Shown: positions 9,051 to 18,352, numbered from the stretch's first letter. The stretch: DNA of 64,000 nucleotides from Succinimonas sp045124755 (GCF_045124755.1 NZ_JBGVMK010000082.1); one strand, 5' to 3'. Notes: generated from the letters alone by a model not told the origin. Made by a program: numbers and translations.

Positions 9051-9272
9051 TCAGTCCGTAATCCCTCAAAGAGCTCCCGAAAGCAAAAGACGGCTGAACA
9101 GCTTCAGAAATCTCTATTTGAGAGTTCCTCTGTCAGTTGCTTTCTCTGTCTTTCCCTGCCTTTTATCACATTACGGAGACCGGAAATGCTCCCGGGGAAT
9201 TCATCATCCTGCAAAATGAGTACAATCTGAACAGATCATCGGTGCATCTTAAATCAAAGAAGGAAACCATAT

Positions 9273-9836
9273 ATGACAACTGCCCTTATCATCCTTGCTG
9301 ACGGAGCCGAAGAGCTGGAAACAATTTCCGTATCAGATATTCTCTCCCGCGGCGGAGTTCAGGTAACCCTGGCCGCCCTTTCAAACAAAAACAGCACTGA
9401 AATTACCTGCGCCCACGGTACTGTAATAAAGGCTCCCTGCCTGCTCTCTTCTGTAAAAGATCAGGAATTCGATGCTGTAGTGGTTCCCGGCGGCTATCAG
9501 GGATCCCTCAACTGTCAGAAATCTGCACTCGTAAAAGAAATTCTTCAAAAACAGCAAAGTTCCGGAAAACTAATTGCCGCAATCTGCGCTGCTCCCGGAC
9601 TGGTACTGGCCCATCAGGGTATTATCACTGATGAAGAAGCTACCGGATACCCCGGAACTACCGAGGGCATCAAAAATCTTAACATTACTGCCGGCGTGGT
9701 AACTGACAAGGAACATCATCTGATTACCGCTCAGGGGCCGGCTTATGCCGCCGACTTCGGTTCTGCGGTGCTTACGGTACTAAAGAACGCTGATGTTACA
9801 AAGAAAGTCAGGGAAGGAATGTTATTTAACAATTAA
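9273..9836 (+). CDS. yajL: DJ-1/PfpI family protein, YajL-like
   Basis: 187 residues with AAGGA upstream of ATG. The protein matches the DJ-1/ThiJ family: GAEELETISVSDILSRGG near the N-terminus with the conserved Glu, VVVPGGYQGSLN, and the nucleophile elbow AAICAAPGLVLA with Cys105. GYPGTTEGI and ITAQGPAYAADFG complete the pattern. YajL is a cytoplasmic chaperone/deglycase-type protein in oxidative and carbonyl stress; its exact biochemistry is debated. It follows panE in the same direction. In E. coli thiI is the next gene after yajL, whereas here the whole polysaccharide island intervenes before thiI. Confidence 0.9.
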   Translation: MTTALIILADGAEELETISVSDILSRGGVQVTLAALSNKNSTEITCAHGTVIKAPCLLSSVKDQEFDAVVVPGGYQGSLNCQKSALVKEILQKQQSSGKLIAAICAAPGLVLAHQGIITDEEATGYPGTTEGIKNLNITAGVVTDKEHHLITAQGPAYAADFGSAVLTVLKNADVTKKVREGMLFNN

Positions 9837-10375
9837 CAGAAAATAAATGAGTGCAGTACAAAAGCTCGATTTCGTACAAAGTGCATATTTAGATTTTTTC
9901 CACCTTCATAGATATGATTTGGATTTTAGTATGAGCAACCAGCAGCAGATTATTGCTGTTGATTACTCCTTAATGAATTCTGTCTAGGCAGTACGCTCAT
10001 ATCCAGACATATTTTTGTATCAATGTACCTCCCAATAATTATGGCTACAATGCATTTCTTTATCTGAGAGCTGAACTTGAATAGGTGCAGCAGTTATGTA
10101 CTTTATTAAATAATCTTAAAATATATTAAGGACAGCATTCTTTAAAATTTGGTGTCTATGATAGAGATGCCAATATTTTATGTTCTGAATATTCCGGATA
10201 ATTCTGAAAATAACTACAAAAATTTTCGTTTCTTTGGGCAATTTTTACCGTAATCTGACTTTCTGCATATACACCGGAGTTCACGCCAAAACCCATGATG
10301 TTGCAGTAAGTATCAGTGAAATCAGTCTGCATACAAAGCTGTTTAACCAATAACATACTGATAAAGAGTGTTTTA
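9837..10375. other. AT-rich intergenic region at the left edge of the polysaccharide island
   Basis: About 540 bases with no supported gene. Base composition becomes AT-rich from about 9840 onward, marking the start of the island. One plus-strand frame from about 10010 to 10200 reads as plausible protein between stop codons, but it is broken by several stops and matches nothing I recognise. No JUMPstart or ops element (GGCGGTAG) was seen. The promoter for fdtA must be here but cannot be placed with confidence. Confidence 0.5.
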
Positions 10376-10777
10376 ATGTACAAAATTGTAAATTTTACTG
10401 AGCATGGAGACGAGAGAGGTCAACTAATTGCTCTTGAGTCCCAAATAGATTTTCCTTTTTCTGTCAAACGTGTTTACTACGTATATGGTTCATCTCCTGA
10501 TGTTGTTCGCGGGAGACATGCTCATCATAACCTTTCTCAGATGCTGGTATGTGTCAGCGGCAGTTGCGACTTTACCTTGGATGACGGTTTTGAGAGAGCT
10601 GTGATTCATATGGATTCACCTACAAAAGGCCTTTTGATTACAGGGGTGGTATGGCGGGAGTTCACCAACTTTTCCAAGGATTGTGTGGTAGTTGTAATGG
10701 CTTCTGAGCATTATGATTCTTCTGATTATATCTTTGACTATGAAGAATTTTTACAGATAGCGAGATCTCAAAAATGA
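10376..10777 (+). CDS. fdtA: dTDP-4-oxo-6-deoxyglucose 3,4-ketoisomerase (FdtA/QdtA type)
   Basis: 133 residues from the ATG at 10376. An earlier in-frame ATG at 10316 adds 20 residues not seen in the family, and AAAGAG precedes 10376. The cupin fold of the FdtA/WxcM-C family is evident: VKRVYYVYGSSPDVVRGRHAHHN with its metal/active-site histidines, then SQMLVCVSGSCDFTLDDG. FdtA converts dTDP-4-keto-6-deoxyglucose to a 3-keto sugar for amination by FdtB. FdtA and QdtA differ in the C4 configuration of the product (Fuc3N versus Qui3N) and I cannot separate them by eye. The stop overlaps the fdtB start as ATGA, so the two are translationally coupled. Confidence 0.87.
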   Translation: MYKIVNFTEHGDERGQLIALESQIDFPFSVKRVYYVYGSSPDVVRGRHAHHNLSQMLVCVSGSCDFTLDDGFERAVIHMDSPTKGLLITGVVWREFTNFSKDCVVVVMASEHYDSSDYIFDYEEFLQIARSQK

Positions 10778-11859
10778 TTCCATTCCTTGACTTGAAGAAA
10801 GTTAATAATCGTTTTGAACCAGAGTTTAAATCAAGACTGGAGAATGTTTTGTCATCTGGTCGGTACCTGTATGGCGATTTTTATAATTCTTTTTGCAAGA
10901 ATTTTGCCAGCTACTGCGGGGTTCGGTATGCGCTGGGAGTTGCCAATGGTCTTGATGCATTAAGGATTATTATCAAGGCCTACGGTTTTGGGTCCGGGGA
11001 TGAGATCATTGTTCCCGCTAATACCTTTATTGCCACAGTTCTAGCGGTTTCAGACAACGGATGCAAGCCGGTGTTTGTGGAACCGGATATCAATACCTAC
11101 CTGATTGATCCAGATCTTATTGAAGAGAAGATTACTCCCAGAACCAAAGCAATAATGGCAGTTCATCTTTACGGTCAGGCAGTGGCTGTAGAAAAAATCC
11201 GCCAAATTGCGAACCATCATAATCTTAAGATTATTGAGGATGCCGCGCAGGCTCATGGTGCTATCTATGGAGGGGGCCGTACCGGTTCTCTGGGAGATGC
11301 TGCAGGTTTTTCCTTTTACCCGGGGAAGAATCTTGGAGCCTTAGGCGATGGCGGTGCCATAACCACCAACGATCCGGAGCTTTTTGAAAAATGCCGGGCG
11401 ATTGCCAATTATGGTTCGGATTACAAATATCATCACATCTATAAGGGGGTTAATTCAAGACTTGACGAAATTCAGGCTGCTTTTCTGGATATCAAGCTTC
11501 CTCTGCTTGACGATGATAATCAGCGACGCCGCGAGATCTCGGCCTGCTACCGGCAAAATATTAAAAACAGCAAGATTATTCTTCCGGAGACTGCTGAGGA
11601 GCTTTCTCACGTCTGGCATCTCTTTGTCATCAGAACTGCTGATCGCGAGAGCCTTGTTAAGTATTTGGCCGATAAGGGAATTCAGGTTTTGATTCACTAT
11701 CCGGTACCGCCCCACAAGCAGCTGGCATATTCTGAATATGCTGATTATTCGTTACCCATTACAGAAAAGATTCACCGAGAGGTTTTAAGTCTACCCATGA
11801 GTCCGGTTTTGGACGAAGTAAAAATCGCCTCAGTGATCGATGCATTGAACAGTTACTAA
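10774..11859 (+). CDS. fdtB: DegT/DnrJ/EryC1 family sugar aminotransferase (FdtB type)
   Basis: 361 residues. It opens MIPFLDLKKVNNRFEPEF and carries the PLP enzyme signatures: ANGLDALRI, PANTFIATVLAV, EDAAQAHGA with the pyridine-binding Asp, and FYPGKNLGALGDGGA with the Schiff-base Lys (about residue 188). FdtB-type enzymes transaminate dTDP-3-keto-6-deoxyhexose to dTDP-3-amino-3,6-dideoxyhexose using glutamate. It overlaps fdtA by 4 bases. It is convergent with the GNAT gene. No hexapeptide-repeat acetyltransferase (FdtC type) follows, leaving N-acylation to another enzyme. Confidence 0.92.
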   Translation: MIPFLDLKKVNNRFEPEFKSRLENVLSSGRYLYGDFYNSFCKNFASYCGVRYALGVANGLDALRIIIKAYGFGSGDEIIVPANTFIATVLAVSDNGCKPVFVEPDINTYLIDPDLIEEKITPRTKAIMAVHLYGQAVAVEKIRQIANHHNLKIIEDAAQAHGAIYGGGRTGSLGDAAGFSFYPGKNLGALGDGGAITTNDPELFEKCRAIANYGSDYKYHHIYKGVNSRLDEIQAAFLDIKLPLLDDDNQRRREISACYRQNIKNSKIILPETAEELSHVWHLFVIRTADRESLVKYLADKGIQVLIHYPVPPHKQLAYSEYADYSLPITEKIHREVLSLPMSPVLDEVKIASVIDALNSY

Positions 11860-11966
11860 CAGTTGGTTGGTGGCAAAATTCGATCGGGTTTAGAGAACGA
11901 ATGTGGCACATATAGGTTTGTTTGTTCGAGGAACGGAAATTCCCGGATAACACACCGCACGAAATT

Positions 11967-12569
11967 TTATCGATATTCCCAGTATTCAATAATATTTTCA
12001 AAAATACATTTTTTCATTTCATAGTCAGCCGGACTTAACAAATAGTATTTATAATCCACTCCACCAATTTGAGTATTTTTGATATACCGAAAGCCTAGTT
12101 TCTTAGTCAAATTGTTCATAATTTTGTTATCAACTCTATTCTCATTAATAACGTTTCCTATTCTTAAAACATTAAATGAAAAATCCAAACTAAGAAGTTC
12201 AACTTCAATGGCATATGGTCCGATCGAGGAATATTCTTCATCGAGCATTAAGCTACCTTGTATACAAGTATCAGTCTGTTCATCAATATTATAAATTCGA
12301 ATAGTCCCTATAAAACAATTATCTTTAGTATATACACACCAATAAATATCATCAAACTTCTTGAGATAGCTTTCATACCATTTTGCCTGACTGTAAGGAG
12401 TAATAATAAATGTTTGATTTAAAAAGTAACGATTCTTCTCCTTGTTTCGAATTTCTATTACATGATCCGAATGTGCCATAGTAAAAGGAACCAAATCGAC
12501 TAACTTACCTTCTATTGTTATTTTTCTGTACTTTTGAACAATATTGGCTATTTTATTATTAAATTTCAT
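11967..12569 (-). CDS. GNAT family N-acyltransferase in the amino-sugar locus
   Basis: 200 residues from the ATG at 12569, preceded by AGGA at 8 bases; an upstream in-frame ATG at 12602 lies deeper inside the SDR gene and has no such site. GNAT features: VDLVPFTMAHSDHVIEIRN at the start of the domain, WCVYTKDNCFIGTIRIYNID (strands 2-4), LDEEYSSIGPYAIEVELL and the C-terminal NKIMNNLTKKLGFRYI. GNAT proteins move an acyl group from CoA, or sometimes a carrier protein, to an amine. It overlaps the SDR gene by 11 bases and is last in the ACP operon. By context it may N-acylate the 3-amino sugar made by FdtB; that is inference. An alternative is modification of another sugar or the ACP-bound intermediate. 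Confidence 0.78.
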   Translation of the reverse strand: MKFNNKIANIVQKYRKITIEGKLVDLVPFTMAHSDHVIEIRNKEKNRYFLNQTFIITPYSQAKWYESYLKKFDDIYWCVYTKDNCFIGTIRIYNIDEQTDTCIQGSLMLDEEYSSIGPYAIEVELLSLDFSFNVLRIGNVINENRVDNKIMNNLTKKLGFRYIKNTQIGGVDYKYYLLSPADYEMKKCIFENIIEYWEYR

Positions 12570-13293
12570 TACTAGTTCCTGAAAATAATACATTCTCACC
12601 ATTCATATTATCACTGTGCACAGAAAGTAATTTCCACAACGACAACGCAACATCTTGCGGTGCAAGGATATTATCTAAAGCTCCACAAAAATCTAACATT
12701 CTCCTGTCTATCTCACTAAGAAGTTTAGTATCAATCATTGATGGAGATAAAGCATTAATATTAACATTTTTACCTGCATACTCTACAACTAAAGATTTCA
12801 TTAATCCCAACAGCATATACTTAGACATGGTATATTTTGTGGTAAACTTAGCTGGTGGGTTAATGGTATTCTCTGAAAGCATAAAAACAATTTTTGCTCT
12901 TTGATCCATCTTGGAAATACGAGGTAGAAAGAATTGTAACAATTGAAATATAGACCTCACTTGGATATTAACATCAGAAATACAATCTTCCCAATCAAGT
13001 TCTTTGAATTTTACATAGAGCAACTTAGGAGCTGGTAAATGTACAATCGACAATGGTAATCTCTGTGAATCATTGATTTTTAAGCAAAGCTTCTTTACGT
13101 CATTAAGATCAGAGAAATTTGCTGCAATGGGAATGATTGAATTTCCATTTCTTTCTGCTATACTTCTTATTAACTTACTATTAGAACAGTAATGTGCCCA
13201 AATAGTTGAAGTTTCTTCATTATTATTGATTTCCTTTATGAGTTCTATGCCGACATCAGAGGAAGCTCCCAATATTAAGTAATTTCTACTCAT
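12559..13293 (-). CDS. short-chain dehydrogenase/reductase (FabG-like)
   Basis: 244 residues from the ATG at 13293, preceded by GGTGGG; an upstream in-frame ATG at 13326 would add 11 residues ahead of the Rossmann strand. The cofactor loop is LILGASSDVG (variant TGxxxGxG) near residue 5, the catalytic tetrad is supported by MLSEN (Ser) and KYTMSKYM (YxxxK), followed by VNINALSPSMIDTKLL. It resembles 3-oxoacyl-ACP reductases, which make 3-hydroxyacyl-ACP with NADPH. It overlaps the MaoC gene by 8 bases and the GNAT gene by 11. Beside an ACP and a hydratase, acting on an acyl-ACP is more likely than acting on a free sugar, but a nucleotide-sugar substrate is not excluded. Confidence 0.85.
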   Translation of the reverse strand: MSRNYLILGASSDVGIELIKEINNNEETSTIWAHYCSNSKLIRSIAERNGNSIIPIAANFSDLNDVKKLCLKINDSQRLPLSIVHLPAPKLLYVKFKELDWEDCISDVNIQVRSIFQLLQFFLPRISKMDQRAKIVFMLSENTINPPAKFTTKYTMSKYMLLGLMKSLVVEYAGKNVNINALSPSMIDTKLLSEIDRRMLDFCGALDNILAPQDVALSLWKLLSVHSDNMNGENVLFSGTSNEI

Positions 13294-13702
13294 AGAAGCC
13301 CACCAATATATTTGCTTTCGACACAACTTTTCCTAATTGATTTTGTATGTTTGCACTTATAGTTGCTTGTATGAATCTATCATCTTTTTCCTTTACTCGT
13401 CCCGTGACAATTAATATATCTCCAATGTAAACAGGTCTTTGGAAAAATATTTCTATAGATTTCATTATACAGTACTGTCCAGGTAAATACATCCCTACCA
13501 ATCTCGAATAGAACGATGATGTTAGCAAACCATATACTAACCTACCATTATGCCCGTGATTTCGCGCATAGTCTTCTTTCATGTGCAATGGATTTTCATC
13601 ACCTGATATATCATGAAACATACTCATCATAGTTTCTGTTATTTCAATAGAGAAGGAAGCGTTTGTACCGATATCGCAGTTATTAAAGTGATAATCATTC
13701 AC
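13286..13702 (-). CDS. MaoC-like (R)-hydratase/dehydratase
   Basis: 138 residues starting at a GTG placed directly after the ACP stop (TAAGTG). The hydratase-2 motif is intact: FHDISGDENPLHMKEDYA, with catalytic Asp35 and His40, followed by NGRLVYGLLTSSFYSRLVG; IEIFFQRPVYIGDILIVTG is the second hot-dog half. MaoC-like enzymes add water across, or dehydrate, acyl-CoA or acyl-ACP thioesters. Together with the SDR this pair would interconvert enoyl-, 3-hydroxyacyl- and 3-oxoacyl-ACP. The single hot-dog fold and length are normal for the family. Confidence 0.88.
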   Translation of the reverse strand: MNDYHFNNCDIGTNASFSIEITETMMSMFHDISGDENPLHMKEDYARNHGHNGRLVYGLLTSSFYSRLVGMYLPGQYCIMKSIEIFFQRPVYIGDILIVTGRVKEKDDRFIQATISANIQNQLGKVVSKANILVGFYE

Positions 13703-13936
13703 TTATATTTTATCCTTTATAATATCAATGAACTCACCAACATTAGCAGCTTTTTTAATTTCAGCAGTCGTAAACTTAATTCCAAACTTCTTTTCAATCT
13801 CTACAATTAATTGCATATGTGTCAAAGAATCCCAATCGTCAATGTCGTCAGCTGTTGTATCTGAAGTGATAATCAAATCTTGATTATCAAAAATTTTCCT
13901 AAAAATCATTTGAAGTTGATTAATAATTTCCTTCAT
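13703..13936 (-). CDS. acyl carrier protein
   Basis: 77 residues with a strong ribosome site (GGGAG, about 7 bases before ATG). The phosphopantetheine attachment motif is DSLTHM with Ser37, within IDDWDSLTHMQLIVEIEKKF. Such discrete carrier proteins hold acyl intermediates as thioesters and need a phosphopantetheinyl transferase encoded elsewhere. It differs from housekeeping AcpP (GADSLD motif) and sits between the FkbH-like gene (17-base overlap) and the MaoC gene, so it is almost certainly the dedicated carrier of this operon. Confidence 0.92.
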   Translation of the reverse strand: MKEIINQLQMIFRKIFDNQDLIITSDTTADDIDDWDSLTHMQLIVEIEKKFGIKFTTAEIKKAANVGEFIDIIKDKI

Positions 13937-15737
13937 GTATTATCTCCCTAAAATAATAGTTTTGTTTATATTCAGCAATACGTTCTAGCGGTAGAATATA
14001 TTGTTTACAATCCAAAGCATCCGTTATTAAGTCAAAGTTCAAAAATTCATAAAGATTTCTAACCATTTCATTTTTATTTGTTTGACGATATTCACCTAAC
14101 ACCGCAGAACATCCATGATTTCTGGCTATGTCTACAATTCTCTCTATCGTATAATTTTCAACACGCTTTTTTAATACTCTGCAACTCATGACCCAATTTT
14201 CTATAAAACAAGTATCACCCGTAAAGTGAAGAATTATACATCCTATTATACCATATTTACAAAAACGATCTTCCAATTTTACGGAAAGTAGTGCATATCG
14301 TTGATCATCTAGAAGAGCAATAATCTCAGCTTCTGAATACCTCTTTGTTCTAAGATTAAACTGATTTGACTTGTTTGTTAACTGAACAAATCTCTCAATA
14401 TCTGTTTCAGTTAGTTGCTTGCACTCAATAACCATTTTCAGGTTAATTAGATAATCATCATAATCAACACAGGATGCCATCAAAGCATTTCTCTCTTTGT
14501 TATTAGCGTATGTTTCTGTTCTCCCAAGATCTTCATTTGTTAACTGTGTCCATTCAAAAGCATGTGCTTGATCTAACGCACGCGTATATAAGGCTGGATC
14601 TTCAGGAACATCGATAACTCTGACTTCAGGTAGAAATTCCCTTATCAATTCTCTCTCTGTTGGGTTATCATCAAAGAAAACCATGCTATCTGTTCCGATA
14701 TTCAATTCATTTGATATCTTCTTAATATTAGTAGCTTTATCGTTCCAATTCGCAAAAAAAGAGGAGATATCCGATAGTTTCAAAATCATATTCTCATTTT
14801 TTTCAAATGGTTCCTTTGCTATATCCTCATCATTTTTACTACAGATACAGAGAATCACTCCTCTTTTTTTCAACTCAAGAACATACCTCTGAAATGCAAG
14901 AAATGCTTCCCCCTCCGCATCATTCGGATCTAAGAGAATACCATCATACCCTAAGTCTCCAACAACCCCTCCCCAAAGTGTATTATCTAAGTCTAGCACC
15001 AAGCACTTCTTGGGTTTGCCCGAGAATGCCTCAAATTGACGGGCTATTAAATCACAATAAAAACCTATGTATTGCAGATTAAAACTCGACTTATTCAAGA
15101 AATACGAACATTCATCTACAAAGTCTCGTTTACCGATATATTCTGATAGTGCATCAACATCCAAAACAAAAACAAACGGAGGATGCCTCTTCGTAAGTGT
15201 ATAATTCAGTTGCCTATAGAAGGATCTCTTTGAAAAAATATAATTTGAAGATAAGTTACCTAACGCTTCAAAAATTGGTGACACGAAATTTGCAATTAAT
15301 AACTGAGTTTGTGGAATATTTTTGTGGATTATATCAAACATCCGTGCATATTGGTCATATGCATTATCGACAGCACTTTGAACTTCACTCTCTTCTGAAA
15401 GCATTTCCGGACAAAAAACTTCTACATCTCTATAATCTGGAAGTATAACTATATATTCAGGAGAAAAAGTATAGAGTTTTGATTTTTCATCAAATACATC
15501 CATAAATATCCCATTATATTCTCCTTCATAAATATCTGCATAGATATCATAGCGTGTTAATAGAGCACGAAATACAGAAGTAACAAGCTGGATACTTGCA
15601 CTCCCAACAATTGCTATCTTAATAATGGTTGCTTCATTGTCTTGTATTTTTTTCCATTTTCTTCCAATATTCAATAACGCAGAAAAATCATCTATTTTTA
15701 TTTCATGTACTGCCTTTTTATATTCGCGAAAGAGCAT
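13920..15737 (-). CDS. FkbH-like HAD-IIIC family protein
   Basis: 605 residues in three parts: an N-terminal SGNH-like region (IKIAIVGSASIQLV near residue 40), a HAD core with the catalytic KKCLVLDLDNTLWGGVVGD (about residues 243-260), SKNDEDIAKEPF and MVFFDDNPTERELIREFLP, and a C-terminal GNAT-like region (FVQLTNKSNQFNLRTKRYS through ENWVMSCRVLKKRVE). Characterised FkbH-type enzymes take the glyceryl group of 1,3-bisphosphoglycerate, dephosphorylate it and load it on an ACP. The ACP gene overlaps its 3' end by 17 bases, fitting that role. First gene of the five-gene minus-strand operon; strongly AT-rich compared with the flanks. Its product here (glyceryl-ACP or a derivative) is inferred from family and context. 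Confidence 0.9.
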   Translation of the reverse strand: MLFREYKKAVHEIKIDDFSALLNIGRKWKKIQDNEATIIKIAIVGSASIQLVTSVFRALLTRYDIYADIYEGEYNGIFMDVFDEKSKLYTFSPEYIVILPDYRDVEVFCPEMLSEESEVQSAVDNAYDQYARMFDIIHKNIPQTQLLIANFVSPIFEALGNLSSNYIFSKRSFYRQLNYTLTKRHPPFVFVLDVDALSEYIGKRDFVDECSYFLNKSSFNLQYIGFYCDLIARQFEAFSGKPKKCLVLDLDNTLWGGVVGDLGYDGILLDPNDAEGEAFLAFQRYVLELKKRGVILCICSKNDEDIAKEPFEKNENMILKLSDISSFFANWNDKATNIKKISNELNIGTDSMVFFDDNPTERELIREFLPEVRVIDVPEDPALYTRALDQAHAFEWTQLTNEDLGRTETYANNKERNALMASCVDYDDYLINLKMVIECKQLTETDIERFVQLTNKSNQFNLRTKRYSEAEIIALLDDQRYALLSVKLEDRFCKYGIIGCIILHFTGDTCFIENWVMSCRVLKKRVENYTIERIVDIARNHGCSAVLGEYRQTNKNEMVRNLYEFLNFDLITDALDCKQYILPLERIAEYKQNYYFREIIHEGNY

Positions 15738-15924
15738 TATTTTAACCTATATTTCATTTTTTGATTAGAGATCGAAAATTTATAGCAATTTATATGACTA
15801 GCTCTAATAACAAATTATAACGTAACTTCCCTGCGATTTTCAAGCATACCTGATTGAATCCGGTATCCTTTTATGTTAGGTATAAAGTCGGCACTTTAGC
15901 CTTCTTAAAATTCTATGGCACTGC

Positions 15925-17560
15925 CTGCTCAAAATAGCATTTCTTCAGACAGCGATTCAGCTTTCATTTCGTCCTGTGAACACCATTCATACCTGAAATT
16001 CAAGGTAATCTTCCAGGTCAATTCCATGGACTTTGCAGTTTCATGAAATGATGAGAACACAGCAGTGACTTCGCTCCCTCAACAGAGCCAAATCCGCTGG
16101 GCATTGAATGTCTCAGCACGGCAAAGTCACGGATAGCCCTCTCGGCGGCCGAGTTATCAAGAGGAGTAGCACCGTCCTCCAGGATTCTGGTGAATTTTTC
16201 CCACTGATTGTGGGAGTATTTCACTGCTTTGATGAATTTGGCCGTATATATCACCCTTGGGGGACTCGCTTTCTGAAATGATTTTGAAATGTTTTTCTGT
16301 CAGATGCCTTATTTCTTCAAAACACCGCCTGAAATCATCGCTTTGTCGCAGTTTCGTTCGTTCCTCAATGGTGCTGCACTCACCGTCCCTGCGAAATACT
16401 TCACTGATAAGCTCAAACCTGAAACCAGGTATTCTTCGCTCTCTTTATCTATGTGGTTCTGGTGAGCGTCGTAGATATCGAAGAAATATCGTCGGAGATG
16501 AACCATGCAGCCAACCAGCTTCGCCTTATACGAGCCGTCCCTGTTCTTCAGCCATTCAACGTCATACCATCCGTCAGTGGAGATTACGATTGCATCGCCG
16601 TCATCCGATAGCCCGCCCGATAGCCACTCGCCATCGCCAAACTGATCCTTCATGATCTTGAACGGAACAGACTGAGATCTGGTGTTTGTATAGCTGTAAA
16701 AACAGCCTGTTGTTTCAGATACAAACACCAGCATGTACTGGCGGCTGCCTTTTTCAGCCTGACAGCTGATGAAGGTCTCATCAAGGTGGAGAACCTTGCT
16801 CTTCAGCACGCAGGCCTTCAGATATTCGTATGCCGGGAGGATCCATTCTGCCGAGAAAGCTGAATACCTTGCCATCTGCTGCCTTGAGACATCAAATCCC
16901 AGGCTTTTGCTGATTTCCTGAGCTATTCTGTTCATCGGAATGCGATTCCGCATTCTTTCAGCGATTGTCTGAGCCGCAAGGGAAAAGCCAAATACAGTCT
17001 TGGGAAGAAAATCCTTTTCCGGATTCATTCCGGCTATCACGGCCGGCGCTTCATTATTTTGAGCCGGCATTACTTTCCTCATAGACAGGAACGTATGAGA
17101 AAACCCTGAAGCTTGTTCTTACCTGTTTAACTTTCTCGGAATCTTTTTTCCATCCCTTAATACGTATTTCCTGACGTCCTTTTCAATGATCTGAGCGATT
17201 TCTTTTGAGGCATCGTCTCTGTTAGATGCCGCAAGGGCGTTGCCATTGAAATCGAAGAACTTTTCTTTCTCGCCATCGCAGCAGTCGGTCTTTGCTGAAC
17301 AGCTCTGTCTGTTTCTTCGCGGGCTGCTGTTTCTGCTTTTCTTCGACATTATGAGAAGCGGTTTCATTCTTATCCTTCTTCTGTTCCTGCCGTCTTGAAA
17401 CAGGGAGTCTTCATTAATGCGTCAAGATAAACCTCTTTGGAAGACAGGAGCGTCTTCAGGGTCTTAACGATTTCTTTGCTTTTTGCAAGCTCGGATTCTT
17501 TCTTCTTAAGTGCTCCCACGATTTGCTGATCTTGTTCTTCATTCTTCAACTATTTTGGTT
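15925..17560 (-). pseudogene. degraded IS66-family transposase (TnpC)
   Basis: Pieces of one IS66 TnpC lie in order on the minus strand but in different frames: a coiled-coil N-terminus (about 17560-17380, LKKKESELAKSKEIV), a basic linker (17367-17119), the central catalytic part (17082-16309, with VLHLDETFISCQAEKGSRQY, VISTDGWYDVEWLKN and VGCMVHLRRYFFD), and the C-terminal part (16254-16018, PLDNSAAERAIRDFAVLRHSM), continuing in another frame to about 15930 (HETAKSMELTW). At least three frameshifts or stops separate them, so no full-length transposase can be made. The tnpA and tnpB partners and clear terminal repeats were not found. It lies between the FkbH-like gene and the glycosyltransferase at 18900. 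Confidence 0.85.
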
Positions 17561-17812
17561 TGTTTTCTGGTCTGATTTAAATATCTAATATCAGCTCTTT
17601 AGCAGTTGCAGCTGATGTTAAATTGTTCGATTAGTGCGTAAAAGGGGCAAATTGACATAGCCAGTATTGTGCTGATGAACGGAAGAACTCTATTTGTAAT
17701 CTTCACTTCAATTGCAATTTCCTTCAACGCATCCTGATTTATGGTGCGTATGGTACGAATTCACCAGCACTCTTGTCAAGAATTACCGAAGCCCTAAGAT
17801 AACGGTTTAAGA

Positions 17813-17850
17813 CCTAATAACTCCTTTGCGGGGCCTAATAACTCCTTTGC
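17813..17850. repeat. 17-bp direct repeat, two copies
   Basis: CCTAATAACTCCTTTGC occurs at 17813-17829 and again at 17834-17850, separated by 4 bases. It lies in non-coding debris near the IS66 remnant; origin unknown. Confidence 0.85.
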
Positions 17851-18139
17851 CCTAAGTCATCTCCAATTGCTGCTACAATCTTATCAAGTTTAATGACGAT
17901 TTATTGGAAGGCAGAACGATGAACACTCTTTGAACTTTGGACGGTTAATCTCCTCAAAATCTCCACAAAATCCGGGGTCAAAAAATCCGGGCAGCAAGTG
18001 TCAGATGTGGAGGTGTAATGAACGAACAATCAAATTCACGGCAGCACCTGACACAGTCATAGAGGTTGTAATTGAGTGCATTGCCGTTATCTTCCTCTGA
18101 CCATTATCTTCCCGGACATTATCTTCCCGGAACCGTACA

Positions 18140-18270
18140 AAGACGGGGCAGATATGAGATGCATGCACTGCTCCCTGATATTCTGCTGGAAAGATAGTGA
18201 CCACGCTTTGAGGTAATTTGTGACTCCCCTTCCCGATGAATAGTGATCCCCTTCCCTGAGAGGATACACC
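18140..18270 (-). mobile_element. possible remnant of an IS21-like element end
   Basis: Read on the minus strand, units of about 22-24 bases recur, each with a GTCAC/ATCACTA core after a G-run: GGGGATCACTATTCATCGGG, then GGGGAGTCACAAATTACC, then GTGGTCACTATCTTTCCAG. Such serial units are typical of the ends of IS21-family elements (istA/istB). No istA or istB coding sequence is left, so this is only a fragment if real. Confidence 0.35.
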
Positions 18271-18329
18271 ACATTAAATCTATGCAGGCAGGAACGGAGT
18301 TAGAGTTCTGAAGAATAATAATTAAGAAG

Positions 18330-18352
18330 GGAAGACGCCTGGCGGCGCTTCC
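18330..18352 (+). terminator. hairpin with a weak T-rich tail
   Basis: GGAAG-A-CGCC and GGCG-CTTCC pair around a TGGC loop with one bulged A, followed by TGTTTAATAATT. No intact gene lies directly upstream, so it may be the leftover terminator of a lost gene. Confidence 0.3.

Noticed and set aside
10006..10200. Possible decayed gene before fdtA, protein-like between stops
   Set aside because: Several in-frame stops, no recognised family and short length. It may be a pseudogene but is not supportable from sequence alone.
9837..10375. JUMPstart/ops element expected ahead of a polysaccharide locus
   Set aside because: Neither the GGCGGTAG core nor a longer JUMPstart-like sequence was found.
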